A stretch of 64,000 nt of DNA from an uncultured Bacteroidales bacterium (lineage in GTDB: Bacteria; Bacteroidota; Bacteroidia; Bacteroidales; UBA932), in assembly GCA_934717185.1 (NCBI GenBank), contig CAKUYQ010000001.1, positions 124,001-188,000 of the forward strand. The letters run 5' to 3'. This document shows positions 26,093 to 34,591 of the stretch, in pieces. How positions within the stretch are numbered: the first letter of the stretch is position 1; each line of letters begins with the position of its first letter. The position numbers and the translations under genes are program-made. Under the pieces are notes generated by a model. It worked only from the letters and a program-made list of their open reading frames with translations. It made no database searches and was not told the origin of the DNA.

Positions 26093-27043
26093 TTAAATTT
26101 TTTTGAGCATTATTGCAGCCCAACCATCCAATTCCATTCTGCAGACCATCTCAAGATTAAGGGACTTGGCTGTTTGGACAAGAGTATCAATGTCTTGCGT
26201 GTAAAAACCGCTTAATGTCACTATGCCACCGTCCGTTAACGCATTTGAGTAAACAGGAAGATCTTCTAAAAGTATATTTCTGTTTATATTGGCAAAAATA
26301 TAATTGAAAATACGCCCCTCTATAAGAGACGAATCTCCGCACATAACCTCTAATGCATTGTTGAGTCTGTTTAGCCACGCATTGGTGAGAGCTGAATTTA
26401 CTGCATTAAGATCTATGTCTATTGCAATAACGGGTCTTTTGGCCTTTAATTTGGCACAAAGAAGAGCAAGAATACCTGTTCCTGTACCCATATCTGTAAC
26501 AGATGAATTCCTTATGCTGTTTATCTGTTTCCCGGTATGCGCATCTGTGCGTGGCAGGTTGAATCCGTTGTAGAAGTTTTTTTTAAGTCCAATAGGCAGC
26601 TGAGTCTCATCCTCTCCTGCCAACATACATATTGCGCTTATCATGAGCAATGTTGTGGAGTGGTGTCCTGTGCCGAAAGCCATGCGAGGTTCAATCTTTA
26701 TGTTGTATTTTGCTTTTGGCACATCCTTATGGAAGGGGGCCTTTATTGCAACAAGATTGCCCATTAATATAGGTGTAAAATTCTTCTCCCACTCTTTGTT
26801 CCAGTTCTGCTCCATTATGAGCCTGTGTGATATGTCTATTTTGAAATCGGGGTTATTGTCAAAGAAGCTGAGTATAACCTTAACTTTTCGTTCATCGTAC
26901 TCCTCCTGCTTTATGTAGCAGTACAGATATGGCTCTTCGGACATGAAACTCTCAAACGGCAGATCGCAGAGCATTGCTTCAACTATTTCTGCATGCTCCT
27001 CTGAGAATGGCTTTATATTTATTTTAACCTCTATGTAGTTCAT
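26093..27043 (-). CDS. prmA: Ribosomal protein L11 methyltransferase
   Basis: The 316-residue protein has the substrate-binding N-terminal domain and a SAM-binding core, VTDMGTGTGILALLCAKLKA (near 185-204), preceded by KIEPRMAFGTGHHSTT (near 117-132), the PrmA hallmark. The motif FANINRNILLEDL follows near 255. PrmA trimethylates L11. Residues about 150-185 form an insertion (FYNGFNLPRTDAHTGKQINS) of the Bacteroidetes type. It lies upstream of tpiA on the same strand order, separated by a composite repeat. Confidence 0.93.
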   Translation of the reverse strand: MNYIEVKINIKPFSEEHAEIVEAMLCDLPFESFMSEEPYLYCYIKQEEYDERKVKVILSFFDNNPDFKIDISHRLIMEQNWNKEWEKNFTPILMGNLVAIKAPFHKDVPKAKYNIKIEPRMAFGTGHHSTTLLMISAICMLAGEDETQLPIGLKKNFYNGFNLPRTDAHTGKQINSIRNSSVTDMGTGTGILALLCAKLKAKRPVIAIDIDLNAVNSALTNAWLNRLNNALEVMCGDSSLIEGRIFNYIFANINRNILLEDLPVYSNALTDGGIVTLSGFYTQDIDTLVQTAKSLNLEMVCRMELDGWAAIMLKKI

Positions 27044-27055
27044 GGTAATTTTTTA

Positions 27056-27195
27056 TGCGTTGGCTTTGGCTTTGGCCTTTTTAGTTTATGGCTGAGAGTT
27101 TATAGTGTAGTATAGACAGTTTTAAAGTTAATTGTAAAAAAGCTAATTAGTGAAAAACTCATTCAGCTAAAGCCAATGCTAACGCCAACGCTAAT
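27056..27195. repeat. Composite dispersed repeat between tpiA and prmA
   Basis: The left arm is GCGTTGGCTTTGGCTTTGGCC (27058-27078). An inner GTTTATGG...GAGAGTTTATAG part lies at about 27083-27105. The right arm is AGCTAAAGCCAATGCTAACGCCAACGC (27167-27193). The element fills almost the whole gap between two co-directional minus-strand genes, so any tpiA-prmA read-through transcript would contain it as an RNA hairpin. Confidence 0.75.
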
Positions 27196-27198
27196 AAT

Positions 27199-27951
27199 TT
27201 AGAAGCTCTTTGCAATTGCTACAAAATCTGCAGCCTTTAATGATGCACCTCCAATAAGGCCGCCATCAATGTTTGGCTGTGCGAACAACTCTTTTGCATT
27301 TGAAGGTTTGCAGCTTCCGCCATAAAGAATAGAGATCTCATCTGCAAGTGCTCCAAACTTCTCTGCCAATACCTTCCTTATATGAGCATGAATCTCCTCT
27401 GCCTGTGCGCTTGTGGCTGTTTTGCCTGTGCCTATTGCCCATATTGGCTCGTAAGCAACAATAACGCTTTTCATCTGCTCCGGAGTAAGGGTATAAAGTA
27501 CCTCTTTAATCTCCTGCTCAACAACTTTAAAGTGTTCGCCCTTCTCTCTCTGCTCAAGGTTTTCGCCAACACAGAAGATAGGAGAGAGGCCGTTCTCCAA
27601 TGCTAATGATATCTTCTCTTTTAGGATCTCTCCGGTCTCGTGATAGTACTCTCTTCTTTCGGAATGGCCAAGAATAACATATTCTGCACCTGTTGATGCA
27701 ACCATTTTTGCTGAAACCTCTCCTGTGTATGCCCCGCTCTCGTGATCTGCACAGTTCTGTGCCGAAAGTCCTATAACAGTTTTGCTTATAACATCTTTTA
27801 CAGGTACAAGGTTGGTAAATGGTGGAGCAATGATAAGTTTTACATCAGATGGAACCTCGGATAACAGGGTTGTAAGTTCTTTTGCCAATTCAACGCCCTC
27901 GGAAACAGTTTTGTTCATCTTCCAGTTTCCCGCTACAATATTCTTTCTCAT
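27199..27951 (-). CDS. tpiA: Triosephosphate isomerase
   Basis: The 250-residue protein shows all TIM hallmarks: GNWKMNK (8-14), ILGHSERR with the catalytic His (about 93-100), AYEPIWAIGTG with the catalytic Glu (about 167-177) and the phosphate loop LYGGSCKP followed by DGGLIGGASL near 230. It interconverts dihydroxyacetone phosphate and glyceraldehyde 3-phosphate. Length and active-site residues are normal. Confidence 0.98.
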   Translation of the reverse strand: MRKNIVAGNWKMNKTVSEGVELAKELTTLLSEVPSDVKLIIAPPFTNLVPVKDVISKTVIGLSAQNCADHESGAYTGEVSAKMVASTGAEYVILGHSERREYYHETGEILKEKISLALENGLSPIFCVGENLEQREKGEHFKVVEQEIKEVLYTLTPEQMKSVIVAYEPIWAIGTGKTATSAQAEEIHAHIRKVLAEKFGALADEISILYGGSCKPSNAKELFAQPNIDGGLIGGASLKAADFVAIAKSF

Positions 27952-28031
27952 AACTATAATGTGTTTATATACATCTAATCGGCGGCAAATTTAATAGTTT
28001 TTTCAAGAACAATATATTTGAATTGAAAAAT

Positions 28032-28083
28032 ATGGCTTTAGCCATAAATTAAGAAGAGCCCGGGGTGGGATCCCGAGCTCTTC
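28032..28083 (-). terminator. Hairpins between the aminotransferase and tpiA genes
   Basis: GAAGAGCCCGGG (28053-28064) pairs with CCCGAGCTCTTC (28072-28083) with one mismatch. ATGGC-TTTA-GCCAT (28032-28045) forms a second small hairpin beside it. Both genes are on the minus strand, so this lies after the aminotransferase and before tpiA. No clean T-run follows, which leaves terminator versus tpiA leader open. Confidence 0.45.
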
Positions 28084-28186
28084 CGTTGGAACTAATTGGA
28101 ATTTTAACTATAATATTTACCTATGGGGAACATTATTCATGTTTCTAATATTTGTAAGCTATTTAACATTACTGTATTATAGCTTT

Positions 28187-29383
28187 TTATTTGGCCTCTG
28201 CGAACAGATCTCTTATTGCTGCTGCCAACCTCTTCACACCCTCTCTTATGCTGTCGTCATCCATAAACGAGAAGTTCACACGCAATGTATTTTGGCCCGT
28301 ACCGTCACAGAAGAATGCCTCACCAATTACAAATGCCACATTCTTCTTTATGGCGTAGTCGAACAATACTTTTGAGTCATAACCGTGAGGCAGGGTCATA
28401 AGAAGGAACAGACCTCCGTCTGGTTTTGTCCAGGTAACACCCTCCGGCATCTCCTTCTCAAGAGCCTCTAACATAATATCCCTCTTGTGTCTGTAAAGCT
28501 CAACTGTTTTTTTAAGATTGGTCTCAAAAGCGCCACTCTGCAGATATTTTGCTGCAACTGCCTGGTCGAATACAGGAGAGCAGAGGTCAGACGATTGCTT
28601 GGCCAAATTGTATCTGTAAACGAAATCTTTGGGTGCTACTACCCAACCAAGACGGAATCCCGGAACAAATGTCTTTGAGAATGTTCCCAATAGAATTGTC
28701 CTCTCCGGAGCCATAGATGAGATAAGAGGCTGGTGCTCACCCTCAAATCTAATCTCTCTGTAAGGGGAATCCTCAACTATGATAAGGTCATATTTTCTTG
28801 CAACTTTTACTATGTACTCTCTCTGAGGTACTGTCATTGTTACACCTGTAGGGTTCTGGAAATCCGGTATGGCGTAGATGAATTTAGGCTTTTTACCAAC
28901 GGCCATCATTGCCCTTACAACAGCTTCGAGCTCCTCATCTGCCTCAACACCAACAATATCTGCCTGTGCGGCAGTGAATGCCTGCAATGCGCCAAGGTAA
29001 GATGGTAATCCGCAAAGAACAGTATCGCCCGGATCCAAGAATATTCTGGCCGTTAAGTCAATTGCCTGCTGCGAAGCGGTTGTTATGATAATATTGTCTC
29101 TGTCTATATCAAGCCCCTGCTTGATGTAAATCTTAGCAATCTCTTCACGTAGCTCTCTGTTTCCATCTGTACCGCCATACTGCAATGCCTTGACTCCCTG
29201 TTCCTCAAGTACTTCTATCATTATTCTCTTAAGGTCTTCAATAGGGAAAGTCTGTGGATTGGGAAAACCGCCTGCAAAGGAGATGATCCCGGGTTGGTTA
29301 ACTACGTTTAAGAGCGCTCTGATAGGTGAAGGCTTCATTGCCTTGGCGCTTTTTGAAAGGAAATCGCTAATATTTACTGACAT
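28187..29383 (-). CDS. Fold-type I PLP aminotransferase (2-aminoadipate/aromatic transaminase-like)
   Basis: The 398-residue protein has class I/II aminotransferase motifs: ISFAGGFPNPQTFP (about 35-48), PDFQNPTGVTM (about 178-188) and the PLP lysine in GTFSKTFVPGFRLGW (about 232-246). The start SKSAKAMKPSPIRALL fits the LysN/2-aminoadipate transaminase-like group, which acts on several amino acids. The exact substrate cannot be read from sequence. It stands alone with hairpins on the tpiA side. Confidence 0.88.
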   Translation of the reverse strand: MSVNISDFLSKSAKAMKPSPIRALLNVVNQPGIISFAGGFPNPQTFPIEDLKRIMIEVLEEQGVKALQYGGTDGNRELREEIAKIYIKQGLDIDRDNIIITTASQQAIDLTARIFLDPGDTVLCGLPSYLGALQAFTAAQADIVGVEADEELEAVVRAMMAVGKKPKFIYAIPDFQNPTGVTMTVPQREYIVKVARKYDLIIVEDSPYREIRFEGEHQPLISSMAPERTILLGTFSKTFVPGFRLGWVVAPKDFVYRYNLAKQSSDLCSPVFDQAVAAKYLQSGAFETNLKKTVELYRHKRDIMLEALEKEMPEGVTWTKPDGGLFLLMTLPHGYDSKVLFDYAIKKNVAFVIGEAFFCDGTGQNTLRVNFSFMDDDSIREGVKRLAAAIRDLFAEAK

Positions 29384-29467
29384 AATGTTCTTTAATTATA
29401 AATCGTTTAAATTCTGAATACAAAAATAATAATTATTAATTAAAAACAAAAAAATATAATCTTTTTA

Positions 29468-29580
29468 GTAAGAGTTAAAAATAAGTTGGTAAAGATTTAG
29501 CAGTATTTTTGAGAAAAGACATATAGACCGAAAAGACAATTAAAGATTACCAAGCTATTTATTTAAGATTACTTAAATAA
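29468..29580 (+). repeat. Copy 1 of a ~110-bp dispersed repeat, upstream of queD
   Basis: This stretch (beginning AGTAAGAGTTAAAAATAAGT) is nearly identical over about 100 bp to 40111-40271, in the same orientation. Copy 1 is uninterrupted. It sits in the 320-bp gap 29384-29703 between divergent genes. The remainder of the gap is AT-rich and holds a TATCTTTG -7-like box at 29643-29650 for queD and a TGTCGGGAA word at 29680-29688. Confidence 0.8.
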
Positions 29581-29703
29581 AATTTTTATCAAATGGCGCT
29601 AATTGAAAAAAATGGTAACAATCTGTTTTCCTTTTTTATTCATATCTTTGCCAATAATAATTATTTCTTAGACAATTTTTGTCGGGAAGCAAATTAATCA
29701 TAT

Positions 29704-30141
29704 ATGAAAGGGAAATTAAGATTAACAAAGGAGTTTAGGTTTGAAGGGGCACATGCGCTTCCCAATTATGATGGCTTATGCAGGCATATTCACGGACACT
29801 CTTATATATTATATGTAACGATAGAGGGGGTACCGGAGCAAGACAAGAGTTCTCACAAGTATGGGATGATTATAGATTTTAAGGATCTTAAAGCAATTGT
29901 GAATGAGGAGATTCTAAGGCATTTTGACCATGCTTTGGTCTTAAGGAGCGATTCTCCGGGAGCGTCTGAACTGTCTGAACAGTACGGAAATGTTGTGATT
30001 GTGGACTTTCAGCCAACGTGCGAGAATCTTATAACATATTTTGCGGAGTGTATAAGCAGAAGACTTCCTGCAGATGTAATGCTCTATAGTTTAAGGCTTT
30101 ATGAAACGGCAACATCGTACGCAGAATGGATAAACGAATAA
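29704..30141 (+). CDS. queD: 6-carboxytetrahydropterin synthase / PTPS family protein
   Basis: The 145-residue protein has the zinc and active-site signature FEGAHALPNYDGLCRHIHGHSY (about 13-34; zinc His 17, 30 and 32, catalytic Cys 26) and DFKDLKAIV (about 58-66). The last part LRLYETATSYAEW (about 129-141) carries the conserved Glu. QueD makes 6-carboxy-5,6,7,8-tetrahydropterin in queuosine synthesis. No other que genes are nearby. It is 10 nt upstream of polA and likely co-transcribed with it. Confidence 0.93.
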   Translation: MKGKLRLTKEFRFEGAHALPNYDGLCRHIHGHSYILYVTIEGVPEQDKSSHKYGMIIDFKDLKAIVNEEILRHFDHALVLRSDSPGASELSEQYGNVVIVDFQPTCENLITYFAECISRRLPADVMLYSLRLYETATSYAEWINE

Positions 30142-30151
30142 ATTATACCCC

Positions 30152-32794
30152 ATGAACAGGATATTTCTTATAGATGGTCATTCCCAGATATTCAGAATGT
30201 ATTATGCGTTTATGCGCAGGCCAATGATTAACTCAAAGGGGGTTGATACGTCTATTCTATATGGCTTTACAAAGATGATTCTTGAGATTATCTCCAAGGA
30301 GCATCCGTCTCATATTGCAGTTGCGTTCGACCCTCCGGCAAAGACATTCAGACATGAGGCATACGAGGAGTATAAGGCTAACAGGAGTGCGGCACCTGAA
30401 CTTGTAAAGGCTGCACTTGAGCCGTTGCAGGAGATTCTAAAGGCGCTTAACATACCTGTGGTGATGATGCCCGGGTTTGAGGCGGATGATGTGATAGGTT
30501 CAATGGCTACGCAGTGGGATAACAATGATAATGAGATTTTTATGGTTACTCCCGACAAAGACTACGGCCAGCTTATATCTTCCAATGTTATGCAGTACAA
30601 GTTAGGAAAAGGGGAGGAGCCACAGGTGGTGGGGCCAAAGGAGGTATGCGAGCAGTATGGTATTGAGAACCCCAAACAGGTTATAGATATTCTTACAATT
30701 TGCGGAGATGCTTCTGATAATGTGCCAGGAATCAAAGGTATAGGGGAGGTTGGAGCTAAAAAGCTTATTGCACAGTTTGGTAGCGTTGATAATATTGTAG
30801 AACATAGGAGCGAGTTGTCTCCCAAGCAAAAAAACGCAGTGGAGCAGTCGTTGGATCATCTTCAGATGAGCAAGTTCCTTGTAACTATAAAGACAGATAT
30901 AGAGCTGCCGGTGTCGTTGGATTCAATTAAATACAGGTATCCGGATTATGACAAACTAAACGAGATAATTGTAGATTATGAGTTTAATTCTCTCAGAAAG
31001 TTTGTGGATATGGGGGGGAAGGATAGTGGCGGTAACAGTGAGAAAAAGGAGACGGCAGCTTTTACAGAACCGGATCTGTTCAGCTCTTTCAGCTCTGCGG
31101 AGAGTTCATGTGGTGCAAAAGAACCTGCTTTGGCGGTGAATGTTGCCGAAGTCTCTTTTGATGAGCTTGCCCCGGCAGCTGTTGCAGATGGGGAGGTTGC
31201 GTTAAGGATTTATGATTCTGCGCTATATCTTGGGACTTCGGGCAAATATGCAAGGGTGCAACAGCTTAAAGATGCGGAATCGCTGCTGGCAGATGGCAAG
31301 ATTGTAAAGACAGGATATAACATTAAGGATTATATAAAGGTATTAAGGGATAACGACATAGAGTTGTGCGGACAATTGTATGACATAGAGCTTATGCACT
31401 ATGTACTGCAACCCGAAAGAGCTCATAAGGAGGAGATACTCTTTAAGACATACCTTAATACAGATATTGAGCCGTTGGCAGAGACCGAAAGGCAGCATAT
31501 ATCGGTCTCTTTGTTGGTGGAACTGCGCAAACAGCTTACCGCAGAGTTGGAGAAGACAGGGCAGACAAAGCTGTACACAGATATAGAGGCACCGCTTATT
31601 CCGGTATTGGCAGATATGGAGTACACAGGGGTTAAGATAGATACGGAGCATCTGCAAAGATACAGCAAAGAACTCACGGCAGAGTTACTAAAGATAGAGG
31701 ATGATGCTCGCATGATTGCAGATGATATGTTCCTTAACCTTTCATCACCCAAACAGGTTGCCCAACTTTTGTATGAGAAACTAAAGCTTAATCCAAAAGC
31801 AAAGAAAGGGTCAACAGGGCATTACAGTACAGATGAAAAGACTTTAACTGAGTTGGAGGGAAGTCACCCCATAGTTAATATGATTCTTGAGTACCGCGGG
31901 CTAAAGAAGCTCATATCATCATATACAGATAATATCCCATTGCTTATTTCGCCAAAAGACGGTAAAGTACATACAACATTCAATCAGGCGCTTACGGCAA
32001 CAGGCAGGCTTAGCTCAACAAACCCCAACCTGCAGAATATTCCGGTTAGGACCAGCAGGGGCAAGGAGATAAGGAAAGCATTTGTATCGCAGTTTGAAGG
32101 TGGAAAGATACTCTCTGCAGACTACTCGCAGATAGAGTTGCGGCTTATGGCGCACATGAGCAACGATCCCCACCTTGTAGATGCCTTTAATAAAGGAAAA
32201 GATATTCACACGGCAACGGCGGCAAAGGTATTTGGCGTTCCGGAGGAGGAGGTTACACGTGAGCAGAGGAGCAGGGCCAAGGTTGCAAACTTTGGAATAA
32301 TCTACGGTATCTCTTCGTTTGGACTTTCACAGAGGTTGGGTATGAGCAGAACAGCCTCTAAAGAGCTGATAGAGGAATATTTCCGCAACTACCCAAAGGT
32401 GAAGGAATATATGGACAATATGATAGAGAAGGGGCGCAAAGAGGGCTTTGTGGAGACAATTTACGGACGTAAGCGTTTTCTTCCCGACATAAACTCCCGT
32501 AACGCCACGGTTAGGGGCTACAATGAACGTAATGCCATAAACGCGCCGCTACAGGGGAGTGCGGCAGATATAATAAAGGTGGCAATGATAAATGTATACC
32601 GCTGCATGAAGCAGATGAACCTTAAAAGCAAGATGATCCTGCAGGTGCACGACGAACTTGTTTTTGATGTTGTCCCAAATGAGATAGAACAGCTGAAAGA
32701 GCTTGTAACCAAGAAGATGGAGAGTGTAATAAAGCTGCGCGTTCCGCTTGTGGCTGAGGCCGGTGTTGGAGATAACTGGTTAGAGGCACATTAA
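30152..32794 (+). CDS. polA: DNA polymerase I
   Basis: The 880-residue protein has an N-terminal 5'-3' exonuclease (about 1-290; FLIDGHSQIFRMYYAF, GFEADDVIG, TPDKDYGQL). A degenerate 3'-5' exonuclease-like domain follows (about 325-480), with no DxE motif where proofreading enzymes have one. The family A polymerase domain is intact: motif A DYSQIELRLMAHMS, motif B RSRAKVANFGIIYGIS, motif C LQVHDELVFDV. Proofreading loss is common in PolA enzymes. It functions in Okazaki-fragment processing and repair. It is coupled to queD and followed by a 16-bp tandem repeat. Confidence 0.97.
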   Translation: MNRIFLIDGHSQIFRMYYAFMRRPMINSKGVDTSILYGFTKMILEIISKEHPSHIAVAFDPPAKTFRHEAYEEYKANRSAAPELVKAALEPLQEILKALNIPVVMMPGFEADDVIGSMATQWDNNDNEIFMVTPDKDYGQLISSNVMQYKLGKGEEPQVVGPKEVCEQYGIENPKQVIDILTICGDASDNVPGIKGIGEVGAKKLIAQFGSVDNIVEHRSELSPKQKNAVEQSLDHLQMSKFLVTIKTDIELPVSLDSIKYRYPDYDKLNEIIVDYEFNSLRKFVDMGGKDSGGNSEKKETAAFTEPDLFSSFSSAESSCGAKEPALAVNVAEVSFDELAPAAVADGEVALRIYDSALYLGTSGKYARVQQLKDAESLLADGKIVKTGYNIKDYIKVLRDNDIELCGQLYDIELMHYVLQPERAHKEEILFKTYLNTDIEPLAETERQHISVSLLVELRKQLTAELEKTGQTKLYTDIEAPLIPVLADMEYTGVKIDTEHLQRYSKELTAELLKIEDDARMIADDMFLNLSSPKQVAQLLYEKLKLNPKAKKGSTGHYSTDEKTLTELEGSHPIVNMILEYRGLKKLISSYTDNIPLLISPKDGKVHTTFNQALTATGRLSSTNPNLQNIPVRTSRGKEIRKAFVSQFEGGKILSADYSQIELRLMAHMSNDPHLVDAFNKGKDIHTATAAKVFGVPEEEVTREQRSRAKVANFGIIYGISSFGLSQRLGMSRTASKELIEEYFRNYPKVKEYMDNMIEKGRKEGFVETIYGRKRFLPDINSRNATVRGYNERNAINAPLQGSAADIIKVAMINVYRCMKQMNLKSKMILQVHDELVFDVVPNEIEQLKELVTKKMESVIKLRVPLVAEAGVGDNWLEAH

Positions 32795-32800
32795 CAGCAT

Positions 32801-32860
32801 ATTTACAACGGAACATATTTACAACGGAACAGGTTTGTAACGGAACAGGTTTGTAACAGG
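32801..32860 (+). repeat. 16-bp tandem repeat between polA and the sigma-factor gene
   Basis: Four head-to-tail units lie at 32801-32816, 32817-32832, 32833-32848 and 32849-32860 (the last one partial). The first reads ATTTACAACGGAACAT; the others differ by a few bases. They fill the space between the polA stop and the sigma start. Confidence 0.9.
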
Positions 32861-32872
32861 TGAGATTTGCCA

Positions 32873-33418
32873 ATGAAAAAATACTGTGCGGAAATACAGG
32901 ATGAGGAGCTTGTAAAGCGTGCCGTAAATGATAGAGATCAGACAGCGTATACCATTCTGCATGAAAGGTATAGAGAGCAGTTGGAGATCTTTGTACGGGA
33001 CATGCTTGTCTCATATACAGATGATCCTGCAGATATTGTACAGATAGCACTTTTTAAGGCATTCAGCAGTTTGGATAAGTATGAACCCTCTTACAGGTTT
33101 TCAACATGGCTGTACAACATTGCCAAAAACACCGCAATAGACGCTCTTAGAAAACAGAAAGTTAATATGGAGCACGGTTTTTACGGTGTATCTAAATCGC
33201 CTGAGGATGAGTATATAAGCATGCAGTCTTTGTCTGAGGTAATGGGCAGGATAAAATCACTCGAACCTAAATACAGGGAGGTTGCAGAGTTACGGTTCAT
33301 TAAGGAGCTGGCATACGATGAGATAGCTACACTTACCGGACTTCCGCTGAATACCGTACGTACAAGGATACGCAGAGCAAGAGAACAGTTGAAGGATTTG
33401 GAAGAAAGACTTTTATAG
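32873..33418 (+). CDS. ECF-type RNA polymerase sigma-70 factor
   Basis: Starting at ATG 32873 the protein has 181 residues. Region 2 contains DPADIVQIALFKAFSSLDKYEPSYRFSTWLYNIAKNTAIDALR (starting near residue 49). Region 4 near the end has ELAYDEIATLTGLPLNTVRTRIRRAREQL, a standard helix-turn-helix. No anti-sigma gene is adjacent. This form resembles the stand-alone housekeeping-type ECF factors of Bacteroidetes. The regulon is unknown. The stop codon TAG merges with a GGCGTTGGCG hexamer array. Confidence 0.9.
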   Translation: MKKYCAEIQDEELVKRAVNDRDQTAYTILHERYREQLEIFVRDMLVSYTDDPADIVQIALFKAFSSLDKYEPSYRFSTWLYNIAKNTAIDALRKQKVNMEHGFYGVSKSPEDEYISMQSLSEVMGRIKSLEPKYREVAELRFIKELAYDEIATLTGLPLNTVRTRIRRAREQLKDLEERLL

Positions 33419-33557
33419 GCGTTGGCGTTAGCGTTGGCGTTGGCAATGTTTAAGAGTAAAGAGAGTAAAGAAAGTAAAGAAAGTAAAGAAAGTAAAGAAA
33501 GTAAAGAAAGTAAAGAAAGCTAAAGAAAGCTAAAGAAAGCCAAAGAAAGCCAAAGCA
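33417..33557 (+). repeat. Composite repeat: hexamer array and AAAGAAAGT 9-mer array before rsmG
   Basis: GGCGTTGGCGTTAGCGTTGG (from 33419) is followed by TTTAAGAGTA and then about ten 9-bp units of the type AAGTAAAGA drifting to AAGCTAAAG/AAGCCAAAG, ending about 15 bp before the rsmG start. The same composite order lies before the sirtuin gene (12652-12543, minus). Confidence 0.85.
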
Positions 33558-33572
33558 GATAAACTAAGACAG

Positions 33573-34205
33573 ATGGAGGAACTGATATATAAATATTTTA
33601 ATGTAACAGCAGAGCAGAGGGAGCAGATAGCAGCCCTGTATGCTCTTTATAAAGAGTGGAACGACAAGATAAACGTAATAAGCAGAAAGGATATAGACCT
33701 TCTGTACGAGCATCATGTACTTCACTCTCTGGCAATATTAAAGTTTGCAGAGGATGCAGGTATTGAATTAAGCGGCTGCAATTTAATGGATGTTGGCACC
33801 GGTGGCGGTTTTCCCGGCATTCCGTTAGCTATAATGCTTCCGGACAGCAGATTTACCCTTGTAGATTCCGTTGGGAAGAAGATAAAAGTGGTAGAGGAGA
33901 TTGTGGCCTCGTTAGGGCTTAAAAACGTTAAGGCTCTGAACATGAGGGCGGAGGCAGTTCCAGGCGAATTTGACTACGTAGTCTCTCGTGCAGTTACAGA
34001 CCTGCAGAATTTCCTGCCGTGGGTAAAAGGCAAATATCGTAGAGGAATTATCTATTTAAAAGGTGGAGATCTTGCTTTTGAATTGGATAATGCTCTTAAA
34101 AAGAATAAGATACCTAAATCTAACCTTTTTATAAAGGATATAAACGAGTGGTTTGAGGAGGAATTTTTTGAAGAGAAAAAGGTTATTTTTATAGCCAAAG
34201 ACTAA
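33573..34205 (+). CDS. rsmG: 16S rRNA (guanine-527-N7) methyltransferase RsmG
   Basis: The 210-residue protein has the GidB/RsmG signature: YKEWNDKINVISRKD (about 27-41), the SAM loop LMDVGTGGGFPGIPLAI (about 71-87) and SRAVTDLQNFLPW (about 133-145). It methylates G527 of 16S rRNA. Length is typical. The gene sits behind a long purine-rich repeat, so its ribosome-binding region is unusual: it is a run of AAAG units rather than a clear Shine-Dalgarno sequence. Confidence 0.96.
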   Translation: MEELIYKYFNVTAEQREQIAALYALYKEWNDKINVISRKDIDLLYEHHVLHSLAILKFAEDAGIELSGCNLMDVGTGGGFPGIPLAIMLPDSRFTLVDSVGKKIKVVEEIVASLGLKNVKALNMRAEAVPGEFDYVVSRAVTDLQNFLPWVKGKYRRGIIYLKGGDLAFELDNALKKNKIPKSNLFIKDINEWFEEEFFEEKKVIFIAKD

Positions 34206-34263
34206 TCAATAACAGATTTGAGAAGCTGTTTTGATCTTTTGGGCAGCTTCTTAAGAAGTTTTA

Positions 34264-34295
34264 TTTGCATTTTTGGATTAAAACATTTACTTTTG
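34264..34295 (+). promoter_or_regulatory. Promoter of rpmH
   Basis: TTTG at 34264-34267 and TACTTTTG at 34288-34295 are spaced by 20 bp, a full match to the Bacteroidetes consensus. The rpmH ATG is about 30 nt past the expected start site. Confidence 0.75.
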
Positions 34296-34331
34296 CACTC
34301 CATTTGGAGAAAATATATAAATTGTCATAAT

Positions 34332-34484
34332 ATGAAACGCACATTTCAACCATCACAGCGCAAACGCAGAAACAAACATGGCTTCCGCGAGCGTATGTCT
34401 ACACCTAACGGACGTCGTGTATTAGCTGCACGCAGAAGAAGAGGCAGAAAGAAACTTACTGTATCATCAGAGGATAGATGGTAA
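34332..34484 (+). CDS. rpmH: 50S ribosomal protein L34
   Basis: The start at ATG 34332 gives the standard 50-residue L34, MKRTFQPSQRKRRNKHGFRE onwards, ending KKLTVSSEDRW. Longer frames upstream are artefacts, because they would cross the promoter. In many bacteria rpmH lies by dnaA or rnpA; here it lies between rsmG and a membrane regulator, as is common in Bacteroidetes. Confidence 0.97.
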   Translation: MKRTFQPSQRKRRNKHGFRERMSTPNGRRVLAARRRRGRKKLTVSSEDRW

Positions 34485-34516
34485 TCCATTACGGTACGGT
34501 ATTTTGTAGTTTTTTC

Positions 34517-34554
34517 AAAAAAAAGGGTTTGCCCATATGGGCAGGCCTTTTTTG
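34517..34554 (+). terminator. Rho-independent terminator after rpmH
   Basis: The palindrome TGCCCATATGGGCA sits between an A-run with AAAGGG and CCTTTTTTT. It could work in both directions. Confidence 0.85.
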
Positions 34555-34591
34555 TAAATATTGATTAGTACCTGTTTTGTCTCTATAAAAG

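Noticed and set aside
33417..33557. Considered as a CRISPR array because of regular repetition
   Set aside because: The unit is 9 bp with no spacers, and no cas genes are present anywhere in the window.
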